Assembly: GCF_032854445.1 (NCBI RefSeq)
Contig: NC_088306.1
Coordinates: 10,907,386-10,971,385 of the forward strand
Length of the DNA: 64,000 nt
Source: Liolophura sinensis
Lineage: Eukaryota; Mollusca; Polyplacophora; Chitonida; Chitonidae
Direction of reading: 5' to 3'
A program made the position numbers and the translations under genes. The notes below the pieces were generated by a model. The model was not told the origin of the DNA. It saw only the letters and a program-made list of their open reading frames with translations, and did not search any database. Shown in pieces: positions 11,836-23,072 of this stretch. Every line of letters begins with the position of its first letter. The stretch's first letter is position 1.

Positions 11836-13561
11836 CTGCTATTGACGGTGCCATTGAGATACCAGATGTAATATCTGTAGATGTAGTATGATTGAAGTTA
11901 TTCACAGGGCCGCCCCTGATGTGGTGTTCATACATCGAAAGGATCAAGCGATAGCGCATACTAAGTTTTATACATGTAATACACCAAGACTGAATTCCTT
12001 CGAATAATCTTATTGGAGATTTGGCCGACCAGACAACTGTTCAGGCTGCTATCCACAGTGGTGCCTCCTGATATCATATTCAGGAATTGTGAATATCACC
12101 TGATAGCTCGTATTAAGTTTTATTACTATACCACGTATGAAGTGAGTGTGTGTAGTGGGCTATTACTCGAGATGCAGAATATTGTATAAATATTGCAGAA
12201 CTCTCGCCTCCTCTAAAAAATTTAATCGTACTTAAATGACTGCGACTAGTCCATCGCGCACTTTCCCAGCTCATTAAACAACGTTTTGGCACAGAACTTG
12301 GCTCCAGAACACTGACATCCATAAAACCAGAAATTTCACAGGCGCTGGCCTCCTTGATTGATGAAATAAGAACAACAAAGGGCGCAAAAAAATGCGTACA
12401 GTTACATCCAAGAATATGTCCACTGCTAATCCTCGGCCCCCAAAACCATGCCCCCTGTGTAATTAAGCTAAGAGACCGAGCCGTCATTCCTTGAGCGAAT
12501 GTTAATACCTTCCAGAACGAGACCGCAAATAACCTGGTGACGCCATCGATGAAGTAGTCGTCGACAACGAGGCTGATCGAAATACCGACGACTCACCTAT
12601 CGCAGAATACACCTCAACCTATGGAATACAGGTATGCCAATCCCCTCACATGGACGTGTTTTATGGCCACCAAAGTACACGAATCACAACAGGCAGTTGG
12701 TCAACAGGCAACATGATACGCATTTCTACAGCAAAACGGTTAGGCCTGACGATTACGAAAAGTTTCCAGTCAGCTCACCTGGTGGACGGATCCTCTCCAC
12801 TAAATGTCGTTCGCGAAGTTGACTTTACATTGATTCGTGACAACCGAAAATTCATCTTTTGTGGCCTATTAGTTGAAAAGTTGGGCGTGGAGATGCTCGC
12901 GGGAACCCCTTTTATCGAACGCAATGACATTGCCGTCCGGCCAGCTAAACGTGTGGTCACGCTTAGTGACGGTACCAATTACACGTACGGCTCCACCAGC
13001 CCGCCCCGACCAGTCACACCATGAGTGGGGCCCATCTAATTCGCACCCCAGGTCACCCCACAACAATATAGACAAGTGAATTCTTTGAACTGGACGTGCC
13101 GGATGAATTGTATCCAGACGACACGTACACCCTAGAGTCCCAATAATATCCGGTCTCGAGACACAATCAACCCAGAGCATATTGAATACAACGGCGCCTG
13201 GGGCCCATTCGAGTCTCTTGTAAACGTGGGCCCCGTTCAGTCCCCACAAAGAAAAGGAGGCCACCCATTTATTCCCACGACAACCTTATCGAACTTCAAC
13301 ATAAGTTTGACTAGTTACGGTAAGTAAGAGTATTCAAACGCTCTGGGGAAGCTGGGATCACTGTCGATTACCTGAACCCTTCATTTCTCGTTAAAAAAAA
13401 AACAAATTGTGGTTCCCAGTCTCGTGACAGCGTTTGCTGATGTTGAACGCTATAGCAAATCTTAACCTTTGGTTAGGCCAGACGTGAAAAGGCTCGGTAA
13501 AATATTGCGGTGTCTCTACTCCGTTTCATGGCATCCTTGTTTATGCCCTGCCCGCACTGGG

Positions 13562-13680
13562 AATGCCAACCTGTGGATAGTCGCGGGTTTCCCCCGGGCT
13601 CTGCTCGGTTTCCTCCCACCATAATGCTGGCCGCCGTGGTATAAGTGAAATATTCTTGAGTACAGAGTAAAACACCAATG
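13562..13680 (+). repeat. SINE family A, 3' part, inside the decayed retrotransposon
   Basis: Core and tail of the family, from CCTGTGGATAGTCGCGGG to AAAACACCAATG. The tail is interrupted by the solo LTR that begins at the next base. Confidence 0.85.
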
Positions 13681-14381
13681 TGTTATGCGCACGACTGCCG
13701 TCAGTTTCTAAATTTAGCTTGCCACTGTTTACATACGGCGCCTGCTGTCTGCCTCTGCCTTAGAGTGTTCCAGAATGCGCGCAGTTCGGTGCCTGTTTGT
13801 TTACATCAAGTGTTCAGCAATTTTCTTATTCTAGACAATTCCACCAGGCTACATAAGACCTATGAAAGCAGGTCAAACGGAGAGAACGGAGAAAGGAGAA
13901 TTATTGAGAGCTTGGATGCTTTTGCTGTGTATTACTTTAGTAGGCCATTTGTGCTGAATTTTGGTGTCTCTATAGCCTCTGGCTTTGTTATATCCTATAT
14001 CCACCGAGCACTTGTTCAGTCTGAACTTGTATGTTTAATTTGTGCTCTTGTATACACAGTGCCTATTAGTGCACGGACCCTGTCTGTGGAATTTTGTGTA
14101 TATTTCGTCATACACTCAGTTGTACTGTGGATTTTCCCTCTTGTGAATTTGCCTCTGAGGATTTATGCCTGTGTGGTATATATTGTGGAATATAAGCGTC
14201 CGTTTGGACTTGACACCGTAAGTACTTTAGTATTTGTATAAGTCTTATTATCTGTTCTTGTTAAAGCTAATAAACTGTTGTAAAATAAAATCTGCTGGTT
14301 TTGGTTACTTTTTTGTGCGGCTAAACTGTCGTGTATTTCGAACAAGCCATCTCTATAATACAGACAGTTCGGGTCGTAACA
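13681..14381 (+). mobile_element. Solo LTR, about 701 bp
   Basis: Begins TGTTATG and ends CGTAACA, so the ends carry the TG...CA signature and a short TGTTA/TAACA inverted repeat. AATG flanks both sides as a 4-bp target-site duplication. An AATAAA-type signal and T-rich sequence lie near 14.27 kb, as expected inside an LTR. The 187-residue reading frame within it is hydrophobic but explained by the LTR, so I do not call it a gene. Confidence 0.7.
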
Positions 14382-15732
14382 AATGTCCAATCCTTTGAGA
14401 CGCTATAGGGTGTGGAGTTTTTTGCCAGCCCAAAAGTATCTACTTTTCTGTCCACCGTCCGCCACCTAGCTGGTTCTGCTACATTCCTTCAGATTTCGCC
14501 AGCAGAAATGCTCCTGACTGTGACATGCCGTCTTGTCAAGTTGCTCCTTTTTGAAGGATTCTGAAAGTTGTGTTGTTCATCTGTGTTCATCTAACGACAT
14601 TCTCAGTGGCGTTACTAAATTCGCTCCTACAACTCGCTCTGACTGTCTGACGCTTCAGTCCGAATTTCCCGATTTACGCTGTGCTCATGCCCGCCTGAAA
14701 CAAGTTACACGCCATTCCAAGAAGTTAACTGTCATTAAAGACGTAAAGCGATAACTTAACCCGTCACCATTGCCAAAGATGGTCTTCTTGTTCCTCCCTA
14801 CAGTGACCCATTCGCAACTGACAATGCGTCGTAGTTCCGCGACAGATTTTTGACGGGTTTCCGACCTCACTACAAATGTAACTTGATTATCCGTCAAGCC
14901 ACCAGCTGACACTTGTAATGCGGCGACACTTCTTCGCTTTGGATGTAGATAAAGCGTAGAACGGGTATTTGGCGCCTGCCATTACTGCGGGTCACTGAAG
15001 AAGACACCACACCACGCAGTGGAAAAGAATACTGATGAACATCCGGAGGGAACAGGTATTTCATTTGCTGCCGATGTGCTGGATGTGTGACTTGTTTCAC
15101 TTGTACTGCACTCCTGGATGATAGGAAACACCGGAGTATACATGATGCCCTCCTTCGACTTTCAGGCATGTGAAAGTCACTTGAGTATAACGAACTTCTC
15201 CAGAGACACAGAATAAGTATTAACCCGGACCAGTCAAAAACATTAATAGGAACCCGCCGGCAGGAAGGGCCATCCAGGGATAATAGTCGGAGATACACCA
15301 GGACCCCTTGGGTGGTATGTTATCCCACTTACACCTGTCCGGTGCCTTCACGCCAGAATCAGAGACAGAGGACTATCGGCACGAGAAATGTTTTTCCAGA
15401 ACAGAGTACCTGAGATACCAACCATACAAATCGGCGACATAGTATACCTCCAGTCCGATCGTAACAAACCCAGGTCTCAGGACCGATATCTTGTTGCCAC
15501 TATGAATGGCGACTGGTGCCATGTAAGAAAGTTTGCTGGTTCTCAACTCCGGTCACAAATATATCGCGATAAATCGGAGTGCTTCACAGTGCCATAGTGT
15601 TTCGGCCTGAAGTCTCAGATCGCCTTCTGGACTCCTCCTGTAGACTCTTCAGAAGGAAGAGTCTACATGTTCTTTTCCGACTCGATCTTCACCCGTCCTG
15701 TCACAAATATCCTCTGTGTTGTCCACACCTGA

Positions 15733-15987
15733 TGATTTATTTCATTTGATTGGTGTTTTACGCCGTACTCAAGGATATTTCCCTTATTCGACGGCGGCCA
15801 GCGTTATGGTGGGAGGGAACCGGGCAGAGCCCTGGGGAACTCATGATCATCCGCAGGATGCTGACAGACCTTCCCTCTTACGGCCGGAGAGGAAGCCAGC
15901 ATGAGCTGGACTTGAACTCACAGCGACCGCATTGGTGAGAGGCTCCTGGGTCCTTGTAGCGCTAACGAACTGAGCCACGGAGGCCCC
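15733..15987 (-). repeat. SINE family A, near full length
   Basis: On the minus strand it runs from the tRNA-like head (GGGGCCTCCGTGGCTCAGTT) through the core to a tail ending GTAAAACACCAATC with A/T-rich sequence. Confidence 0.9.
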
Positions 15988-16784
15988 TCCACACCTGATG
16001 TTGGCTGACACACATTATTCCACAAGGTCAGTCTGTCCCACTACTCAAGAAGCCAGCATGGACAAATACAATGATTCCATTTCTACCAAAGACGACTCCC
16101 CGTCGATCCTCTCGTCAGCGATTACGACCGAAACATCTAGATGACTATTTTGGTTAAATGCCATGTTTAGTTTGGGACACAATAATCTCCATGGGCCAAA
16201 GGTCAGTCTGTCCAAGGTTAGCGCCCTTCTTTCAAGTGATGATCATGTCTCTGAGACTTTTAATACCATTATTCAGGTTTATTATCAGTTTGTGTTTTCA
16301 CCATGCTGTTACAACGACATTTTCGTTATTTACCTTTCTCTAAAGGAGCTGAATTCAAATCTCAGAAAGAAAAAATATATATTGTTTGTATTTCATATAA
16401 CTTATATGCAGAGTTAACCCCCCCACCCCACCCCACCCCCTTTGTCTTAACAATGGCACTTTCTCACTTTTCCTGTTGTTCTTGGGTTACATTTTGGGTT
16501 TGTACGTTGTCAAGCGAAAGTACAACTCTACCTTACCGATATACAGACATCTCGCTTGTTGTTTTATCACTGTAATAATCGAGATCTCCTCCTCTTTCAA
16601 CTGCAACGAGCATATTTCCAGCAAAATACAAGCACAAAAAGACTTTATATGAACAAACTAAATGTATTTCTCAAAATAGTCAAGATATATACAAAACATT
16701 TAAGGCGTATTCTGGAAGCTATACGGAATATACATGTACATGGAAAATTATTTGGTCTTGCACTAATTATTTTGTGGGCCAAGT
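15988..16784. other. Gene-poor spacer
   Basis: AT-rich, with a short (CCCCA)n run at about 16.42 kb. No supported gene. Confidence 0.5.
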
Positions 16785-16790
16785 TTTATT
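16785..16790 (-). terminator. Polyadenylation signal of the coiled-coil gene
   Basis: AATAAA on the minus strand, about 30 bases after the stop codon of the minus-strand gene. Confidence 0.45.
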
Positions 16791-16818
16791 ATTTCGGAAT
16801 AAATTTCTAAAGAATTTC

Positions 16819-19042
16819 TTAAACGTTGAAATCTAGAAAACTTCTTTTTCTCTTTTCTAGATATGCTTTTCTCTGTATCAGTCGCCCCCAATTCTCTGTT
16901 GTATTTAAAGGTTGTCTCAGCAGAGGCGGACTTGACAGGCTGTGGTATTCTGTCTGGCGTAGGGCCCTGGTATGACTTGAATAAGTCTGAGGGGGACATA
17001 ACAGGGCTCGTGAGTCTGACCAGTTGTCGCTATCATCCAGACCAAAGTAAGTTTTTTTGGCATCCAAGTGCGGAATTCTAACAGCGCTGCCACAGGTGTT
17101 AGGTTCCATGGAATCAACCAAACATTTCTTCAGCTTTTCTTGCAGATGTAGAAGAAGTGAGAATGAGGCAGGGCAGGACGACTGCCGGTTTTCAATCGTC
17201 GTCTTGAGGGTATCAAACGCTTCCAGCAGCTCCTCGTATCTGGCGGCCTCCACGTACAAACTTGTCTCGAAGTTTTTGGCTTCCATCTTTGTGGCGTAGA
17301 CGTCCGCCAACATCCTGTCTCTGTCAGCCTCCATTTTTCTCTTCGCCACTTTGAGTTTCATGAGCCTGTCGTGTTCTCTCTCAGTGTTTTCTATCACTGT
17401 TTCCATCTCCCTGTCGGAAAGAAAATGATCAAAACAGCATGTACATTTATTTATTTTATTTATTTAAATTCTCTCAGTACAATAAATAAAGGGGTTGCTT
17501 TTGCACACTCGAAAAGAAAAGAAAGAGTCGACATATAAGATCATGTATTCAATAATCCTATATGCTTGGAGAAATCGGTTTTGCTCTGTCTTACCTGTCC
17601 ATCCTGTCTTTGACCTTGTAGTATTCCTTCCTTTTCGCCTCTTGTCCATCTAGTTTTCTTTTCAGTTCCTCTATTTTGTCATCATCTTCTTTGATACTCA
17701 AATCCACATCTTTAAATGAAACAACATTGGATTTACTTACAGTAACGTATATGTATAACGAGTTAACTACGTTAATAAATTTTAACAATAATGTGATTTT
17801 TAGTTGTTTTTTTGTTTGTTCTATTTTTGTTTTGTTTTTTTTTCTTCACAGCTTTGGAGATTTACCTGATGTAGCACGTGGAGACTGAGCGGCTGTCAGT
17901 TGGTCAGTGCTAGATTGATCAGTGATTCTCTTGTTGCTGTTTAGCTGAAACACGTCCTTTGGGGCAGCCAGGCTTATTGACTGCTTATCTATTTCTGTGA
18001 ATGTCAAACATTGTCAGAATGCTATATTCTTCTGGGTTTTTACACAATAACACAATTCTTCTACAGAGAGAGACGAGTACAAAGGACTTTAATAGAGTAA
18101 ATTTGGAAGCCATTCAGAACATGCACATTTACAGAGGTGTTAAAAAATCTGTGTTTGGTAAAAAAAAAGAAAAATTGGCTGCTAGGTACACATACAAAAA
18201 AAGCAACGTCAAATTTACACAACAAAACTGCCATCTTTTCTGCATGTTATATAAATGAAAGTTATAATTAGCTCAACAAATAATGCTATAACAATATTCC
18301 CATTCACTGTAGAATACACTGTTTCATTTTTAAACGTTTCCTTATGAACAGCTGTGATCAGTTAAACAGTTAAACTCTTATAAAGCTGAATGTCTGACAT
18401 ACAGCTACTTTTGAGATGAGTTCTTATTTTCCATGCGCTCACCTAAAGATTTACCGGCGCCTGAGTGCGTTTTGAAGCCTGTCAGGGAGGGTTTTCTGGG
18501 ACGATCGATTGGTTTCTGTGAGGCAGCATTTCCATTGCCTGTTTTGTTTGGAAGGGCAACGAAGTCAGACATAGATCGTCGGTTGAGCTTGTCTATAAAG
18601 CCAGGGGAAAAGAAAGGATATTTATACCATAACGATTGAGTTTTCTTTTTTTTTTCTTTTCTTTTTACCCCAAAGTATTACTTTTTACAGAATAAATGCA
18701 TCTAGAATAACGTATAATACAAATGCTAATACTGTTCAGAGTTGACCTGCACCCCTCGGAAGTCAATAACCATTGAGTATTTTTATTTAACACCAAATAT
18801 TATTTTTTACAGAATAAATGCATCTAGAATAAAGTATAACACAAATAATAATACTCTTTAGAACTGACCTGCACCCCACGGAAGCCGCTTCCAGTCGACC
18901 AATGGCTTCCCCTTCCTTACAGACATGTCCCGAGGATTTCCCTCTTGAGAAGGGGTTTCCCCGCCGTTGGGAAGGACTCTCCTATTTTTGTCTACCTTTG
19001 TGGCCAAATAAACTGACTGCTTTTCGTTGTCCATATTCTGTC
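16819..19042 (-). CDS. Coiled-coil protein of unknown function, 5 coding exons
   Basis: Minus-strand exons 19042-18869, 18592-18443, 17994-17866, 17709-17595 and 17410-16819 join in phase through GT-AG borders. Taking ATG at 19034-19032 gives 383 residues. The first exon may be longer, because it opens with an acceptor AG and two bases of a split codon, so an upstream exon, perhaps only 5' UTR, is likely. The N-terminal half is basic, serine-rich and low in hydrophobics, as in disordered regions. From about residue 150 it is a charged coiled coil (KEDDDKIEELKRKLDGQEAK, then ENTEREHDRLMKLKVAKRKM). The C-terminus is serine-rich and ends KRSFLDFNV. There is no membrane segment or signal peptide. 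I do not recognise the family. A broken partial copy lies at 11.2-11.8 kb, so it belongs to a locally duplicated set. Confidence 0.82.
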
Positions 19043-19920
19043 CTGTAGGGAACAATAGAAGTGGTTTGCAAATTTACAATTTTGGTTGTGTGAAGTAACA
19101 GAGATATTACTTCTTAACATCGGATATATACCGTGATAGGTAAACAGGAAAATTAGGTAATATTATTTGTATAAATCTAGAGAACCGGCTCCGATTCGCG
19201 AAAACTAGATTTAATAAATCAGTTATTAAACAATACATGATCTTATGAAGCAGACCCTTAAATATACTTATATGCCAATTTTTGTTTCGTGATAAAACTC
19301 TCTTGCTTAATCTTCTAGTGTGGCCATTGATGAACACTATTAGTGCAGTCATGTAAAACTGTCATCTTAAGAAATATGCTGTCATAATAAAAGCGAAATC
19401 ATAACAGAAGTCTTATCTCACAATAGCTATACTTAACATGACACAATGGCAACAACAACCTCATTTTATCTGAGTGTAAAGACAAAAAAATCCTTAGGCC
19501 CCGAAAATGATAATTTACTGATACGGATATATATTGCACAACAGTGTAAAAGAGTTACACACGTTAGATGTGTTAATTTAAATATGACATGAAATTGTTC
19601 GTGTTCCAATCTGGGCTCTGGTATGGTCCTGACGTTTATACAAACCTCTTACATAAGAACTATAAAACTGTCATGAATAAATCCTGACACATTCTACTCG
19701 ACTGTACATTACAACATTTACATAACTTATACAGATACTTACTCGGTTGACTTGTGCATACGCTATGTATTTTGTTCGCTATAAAGCTCCTGATTTACAA
19801 TGAAGGAGTAAATCTGGAAAGATCAGCAGCTGCTGTTTTGTTCGGCTTTACCGTGAACAATGAGGGTCAAGAAGACTGTAAGGCGTCATGTGTTTGTGAC
19901 GTATTAATATTCCATCTGAC
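19043..19920. other. Spacer upstream of the coiled-coil gene
   Basis: No further convincing exon was found. It probably includes the 5' UTR and promoter of the minus-strand gene and runs into the assembly gap. Confidence 0.4.
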
Positions 19921-20120
19921 NNNNNNNNNNNNNNNNNNNNNNNNNNNNNNNNNNNNNNNNNNNNNNNNNNNNNNNNNNNNNNNNNNNNNNNNNNNNNNNN
20001 NNNNNNNNNNNNNNNNNNNNNNNNNNNNNNNNNNNNNNNNNNNNNNNNNNNNNNNNNNNNNNNNNNNNNNNNNNNNNNNNNNNNNNNNNNNNNNNNNNNN
20101 NNNNNNNNNNNNNNNNNNNN
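19921..20120. other. Assembly gap (200 N)
   Basis: A run of exactly 200 N. The last 12 known bases on the left (ATTCCATCTGAC) are repeated as the first 12 on the right, so the contig ends may overlap and the gap may be of nominal length. Confidence 0.98.
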
Positions 20121-20128
20121 ATTCCATC

Positions 20129-20479
20129 TGACGTCATACTTGTGTGACGTAGACCAAAACTGGCGCATTTGTAGTGTCGAACCCCTTGTGATGGTGACGT
20201 CAGAAAGCGAAGTTTTCACCAGCATCATTGCTTGTATTACCTCCCTTTATTCCATGTCTCCCTAATAGGGATGCGGTATATTTTTTTAATCCCGTGAGGT
20301 GGCGCTAGTGTGAAACAGGGCCTCGAGCAATTGTTACGTAAAGAATTGATCTTAGCGTAACGTTTACACCGTTAAAATGTATCACTTTCTATTGTAAGGT
20401 CGTACTGTCTTTATTGTGACGCCATGAGATGGGTAAGAAACATTTGATGTCAAAAAAAAAAAAAAAAAAAATGACGTCA
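20129..20479. promoter_or_regulatory. Cluster of three palindromic TGACGTCA (CRE/ATF-type) sites
   Basis: Perfect TGACGTCA at 20129-20136, 20195-20202 and 20472-20479, with a half site TGACGT near 20145 and another left of the gap. The cluster lies between the minus-strand coiled-coil gene and the plus-strand PELP1-type gene. By established knowledge this 8-mer binds CREB/ATF factors. Its use as a shared promoter here is inferred. Confidence 0.4.
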
Positions 20480-20914
20480 TAGCTATGTGAAGCGCTGAGA
20501 ACTACATACTGTATAGGCTGTACTGCTTACCTTCGCATATAGCGAAGAAAAGTGCAGATATTGACATTAAAGGTCAGTGTTCTTTTATGCAGTGATACAT
20601 CTTTTAGCAACATTATGTTTAAACATTGTGAAAAAAATTCAGAACAAAAATTAAAGAATCTTATTTGCATTTCTGATAAAGCAATGCATGATTCAGAAAT
20701 ACTGTGCTTGCCATTCAGACAAGGCCTGTCCGTGAGAAACATGTGGCAAGCAGTGTGCTACTCCCTTGCTATTGAGGCCTGATGCGAGTAATGGACGTGT
20801 AAGTAAAACGTTTAAATATATTGGCATATATAAATAACCTAGCTATTTCATTGCGGGTAACTTTAAGTTTGAACTTGGTAATAAGCAGTGAATTTATTCA
20901 TTTATTCATTTATT

Positions 20915-21105
20915 GAGGCCTGCGTGGCTCAGTTGGTTAGCGCGCTAGAGCAGCCTAACCCTGGAGCCTCTCACCAATGCGGTCGCTGGGAGTTCAAGTC
21001 CAGCTCATGCTGGCTTCCTCTCCGGCCGTTCGTGGGAAACTTTCCCAGCAACCTGCGGATGGTCGTGGGTTTCCGCCGGGCACTGCCCGGTTTCATCCCA
21101 CGATA
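20915..21105 (+). repeat. SINE family A, head and core
   Basis: GCGTGGCTCAGTTGGTTAGC head through the core to GTTTCATCCCACGATAA. It abuts a minus-strand copy, forming an inverted pair. Confidence 0.85.
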
Positions 21106-21106
21106 A

Positions 21107-21270
21107 AGAAATATTTATTTATTTAACTGGTGTTTTACGCCATACACAAGAATATTTCAATTATACGACGACAACCAGCATTATGGTGGGAGGAAACCGA
21201 GCAGAGCCGGGCCGGGGAAACCCACGACCTTCCGCGGGTTGCCAGCAGATCTTCCCTCGTGCGTTGCACC
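21107..21270 (-). repeat. SINE family A, 3' part, inverted partner
   Basis: Minus-strand tail and core directly after the plus-strand copy. The shared core sequences are complementary over roughly 80 bases. Confidence 0.8.
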
Positions 21271-21766
21271 GAATTTAAAACGAAGGAAAAGGTGCATGAT
21301 AACATACTGTACCCATGCTGGACCCTATTTCGGCCGACCGGTTCACTTCAGACTGCATAATCATATCACTACTGATACAATTTTGCATTCCATAAAGTTA
21401 CTTCTTGAAAGTTTAAAACCTCCTCACAATGCTTAGTTTTTCGTTCTGGAAGTTGAAATTTTGACACATATGAGATTTAGGCTAACATTTATGAAGTGTT
21501 TTAAATTTTAATTGTTATGATTCAAGATTAACCTCCACAATATTTTTACTTAAACCAGAAATGGATTTTGGGAATGAGCTATGACTTTTTCGGAAGGGGG
21601 GGGGGGGTGCTCATGCAGTTGGTACCGCTAGGCTTCGTTACCTAACTACACTGTTAAAACTATTGGTCTGACCATGCTTGTTTTGTTTTCCTTTGTTTTT
21701 ACGATTTCATTCCCTTTTTTCAGTGTGAACCTATGAACATAAGTGCATCTTATTCGATTACACTGG

Positions 21767-21885
21767 TCATGGGTTTCTCCCGGGCTGTGCCCGATTTCCA
21801 CCCACCATAATGCTGGCCGTCGTCGTATAAGTAAAATATTCTTGAGTACGGCGTAAAACACCAATCAAATAAAATAAATAAATTC
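21767..21885 (+). repeat. SINE family A, 3' part
   Basis: From CATGGGTTTCTCCCGGGC to a GTAAAACACCAATCAAAT tail with AATAAATAAA. Confidence 0.85.
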
Positions 21886-23072
21886 GATTACACGTGTAAG
21901 GCAGTCCGTGTTCGTGAAAATTTATTATTAGCAATTGGCTTCACCCAGGAATGGCGGACTACGACCATGTGGTTTCTGTTGTGGGCAGCGTTTACACAAA
22001 AACTGACATTCCTCCCAACTGTATGTCCAAATTTCTAGATAATATCGTCGAATGGAAGTTATGTTCGGTTTTGGTAAGGCTGTCACCGTAACAGATGAAT
22101 AGTATAGTCGCAAAGTACATGTTTTGATATCGAAAACTGGACCCAGAGTGGTCAGATTATGTTAACGCCAGCCCAATATCATTTACAAAGTTTATGTTTT
22201 CAGCATATTTTCTGTTTCATTTAAAATGCCTCGTGATGTTTACATTTTACACGTTTTAAAGTTTCATTTATATGTATGGAATTATCTTGCAAACAGATAC
22301 ATCCGGCCCAAAACATTAAAAATAGAACTCCTAGAGAACCACTTGAAGACCAGAGTCACGTTGTTAACATAAGTCATCTTACATTTGCATATGTAAGGCT
22401 GTTAACGTGGTTGACACCTCAGCCTCCAGCGCTCATCGCCCATCCCCCTCTTTCATTTGCATACCTGTGGAGAATTGCCTCTTGTGAAAACATTCTTTGT
22501 CGTACTGTAATGTACGTCCTTTTGTGAAAGACTAGGGTAATATTTACGTGTAACTTCTTCTTCACCACTTACGTCAATTCATTCATGCTTCCCTGGATGA
22601 GGCTGGCCCAATGTCAGTGGGGGGGCCCTTTTCAGATGTAGTCCACATGACAAAGTATGTCTGCCTTAAAGTCGTCACAAAAGCACGTTCTAGCACAACA
22701 ACTCGAGCAACCTGTTATGGACTTGGCAGGCTGTCTGATGGAACATCGAATCCATAGCGTTTCACATCAGATTACGAAAATCCTTTCAAAAATGTATGAA
22801 TTGCGAATAATACTTCATACATATATATATAACATAATATAACTCGTATATAACAATAGCACGTGACAGAAACTAGAATGATGAACATCTTATTTATGCT
22901 GTTTTTCATTGTATGCAAATTTAACATCTCCCCATGCAATTGTAACCAATGAAAAATCTGTTAAAGAGTGTGACCGTGGCAAAAAAATGACGTCATAATG
23001 TACATGAAAATCGGTCCGAAAAAATTACCCTAGCCTTTACAACTCCCTTTCTTTCTTTTTTTTTTTTTTCAG

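Larger units (their letters stand above)
12200..15597 (+). mobile_element. Decayed LTR-retrotransposon pol region (protease and integrase remnants)
   Basis: Bases 12650-13024 carry a retropepsin-like segment containing DGSSPLNVV, LAGTPFIERNDIAVRPAK and a terminal TYGS. The catalytic DTG region is altered, with STGN in its place. Downstream, 14700-15300 contains integrase-like pieces in different frames (RHFFALDVDKA, ISFAADVL, RIRDRGLSAREMFF). Bases 15388-15597 keep the C-terminal integrase segment (IQIGDIVYLQSD and DRYLVATMNGDWCHVRKF). I recall this arrangement from Ty3/Gypsy-like elements. Stops and frameshifts are frequent and the reverse transcriptase region is missing. A SINE and a solo LTR interrupt it. 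It is inactive. Confidence 0.75.
20480..23072. other. Region expected to hold the 5' end of the PELP1-type gene
   Basis: The first resolved exon starts at 23073 in phase 0 with no ATG, so at least one coding exon lies upstream. An ATG-led frame at 22657-22842 begins MSALKSSQKHVLAQQLEQPV and is helical in character, but has no convincing phase-0 donor, so it is only a weak candidate. Another TGACGTCA is at 22988-22995. Confidence 0.4.

Noticed and set aside
12113-12487. 124-residue minus-strand frame
   Set aside because: The opposite strand here reads like the start of the decayed retrotransposon, so this is a shadow frame.
13678-14241. 187-residue hydrophobic open frame that could be a membrane protein
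   Set aside because: It lies inside a stretch with LTR-type ends and a 4-bp target duplication, and has no independent support.
20915-20990. tRNA gene (GTGGCTCAGTTGGTTAGC with GAGTTCAAGTCC)
   Set aside because: It is the head of a SINE present many times with a fixed body. No proper acceptor stem.
22657-22842. First coding exon of the PELP1-type gene
   Set aside because: The ATG and helical peptide are attractive, but no good donor in the phase required by exon 23073 is present, and similarity to the family start is not clear.
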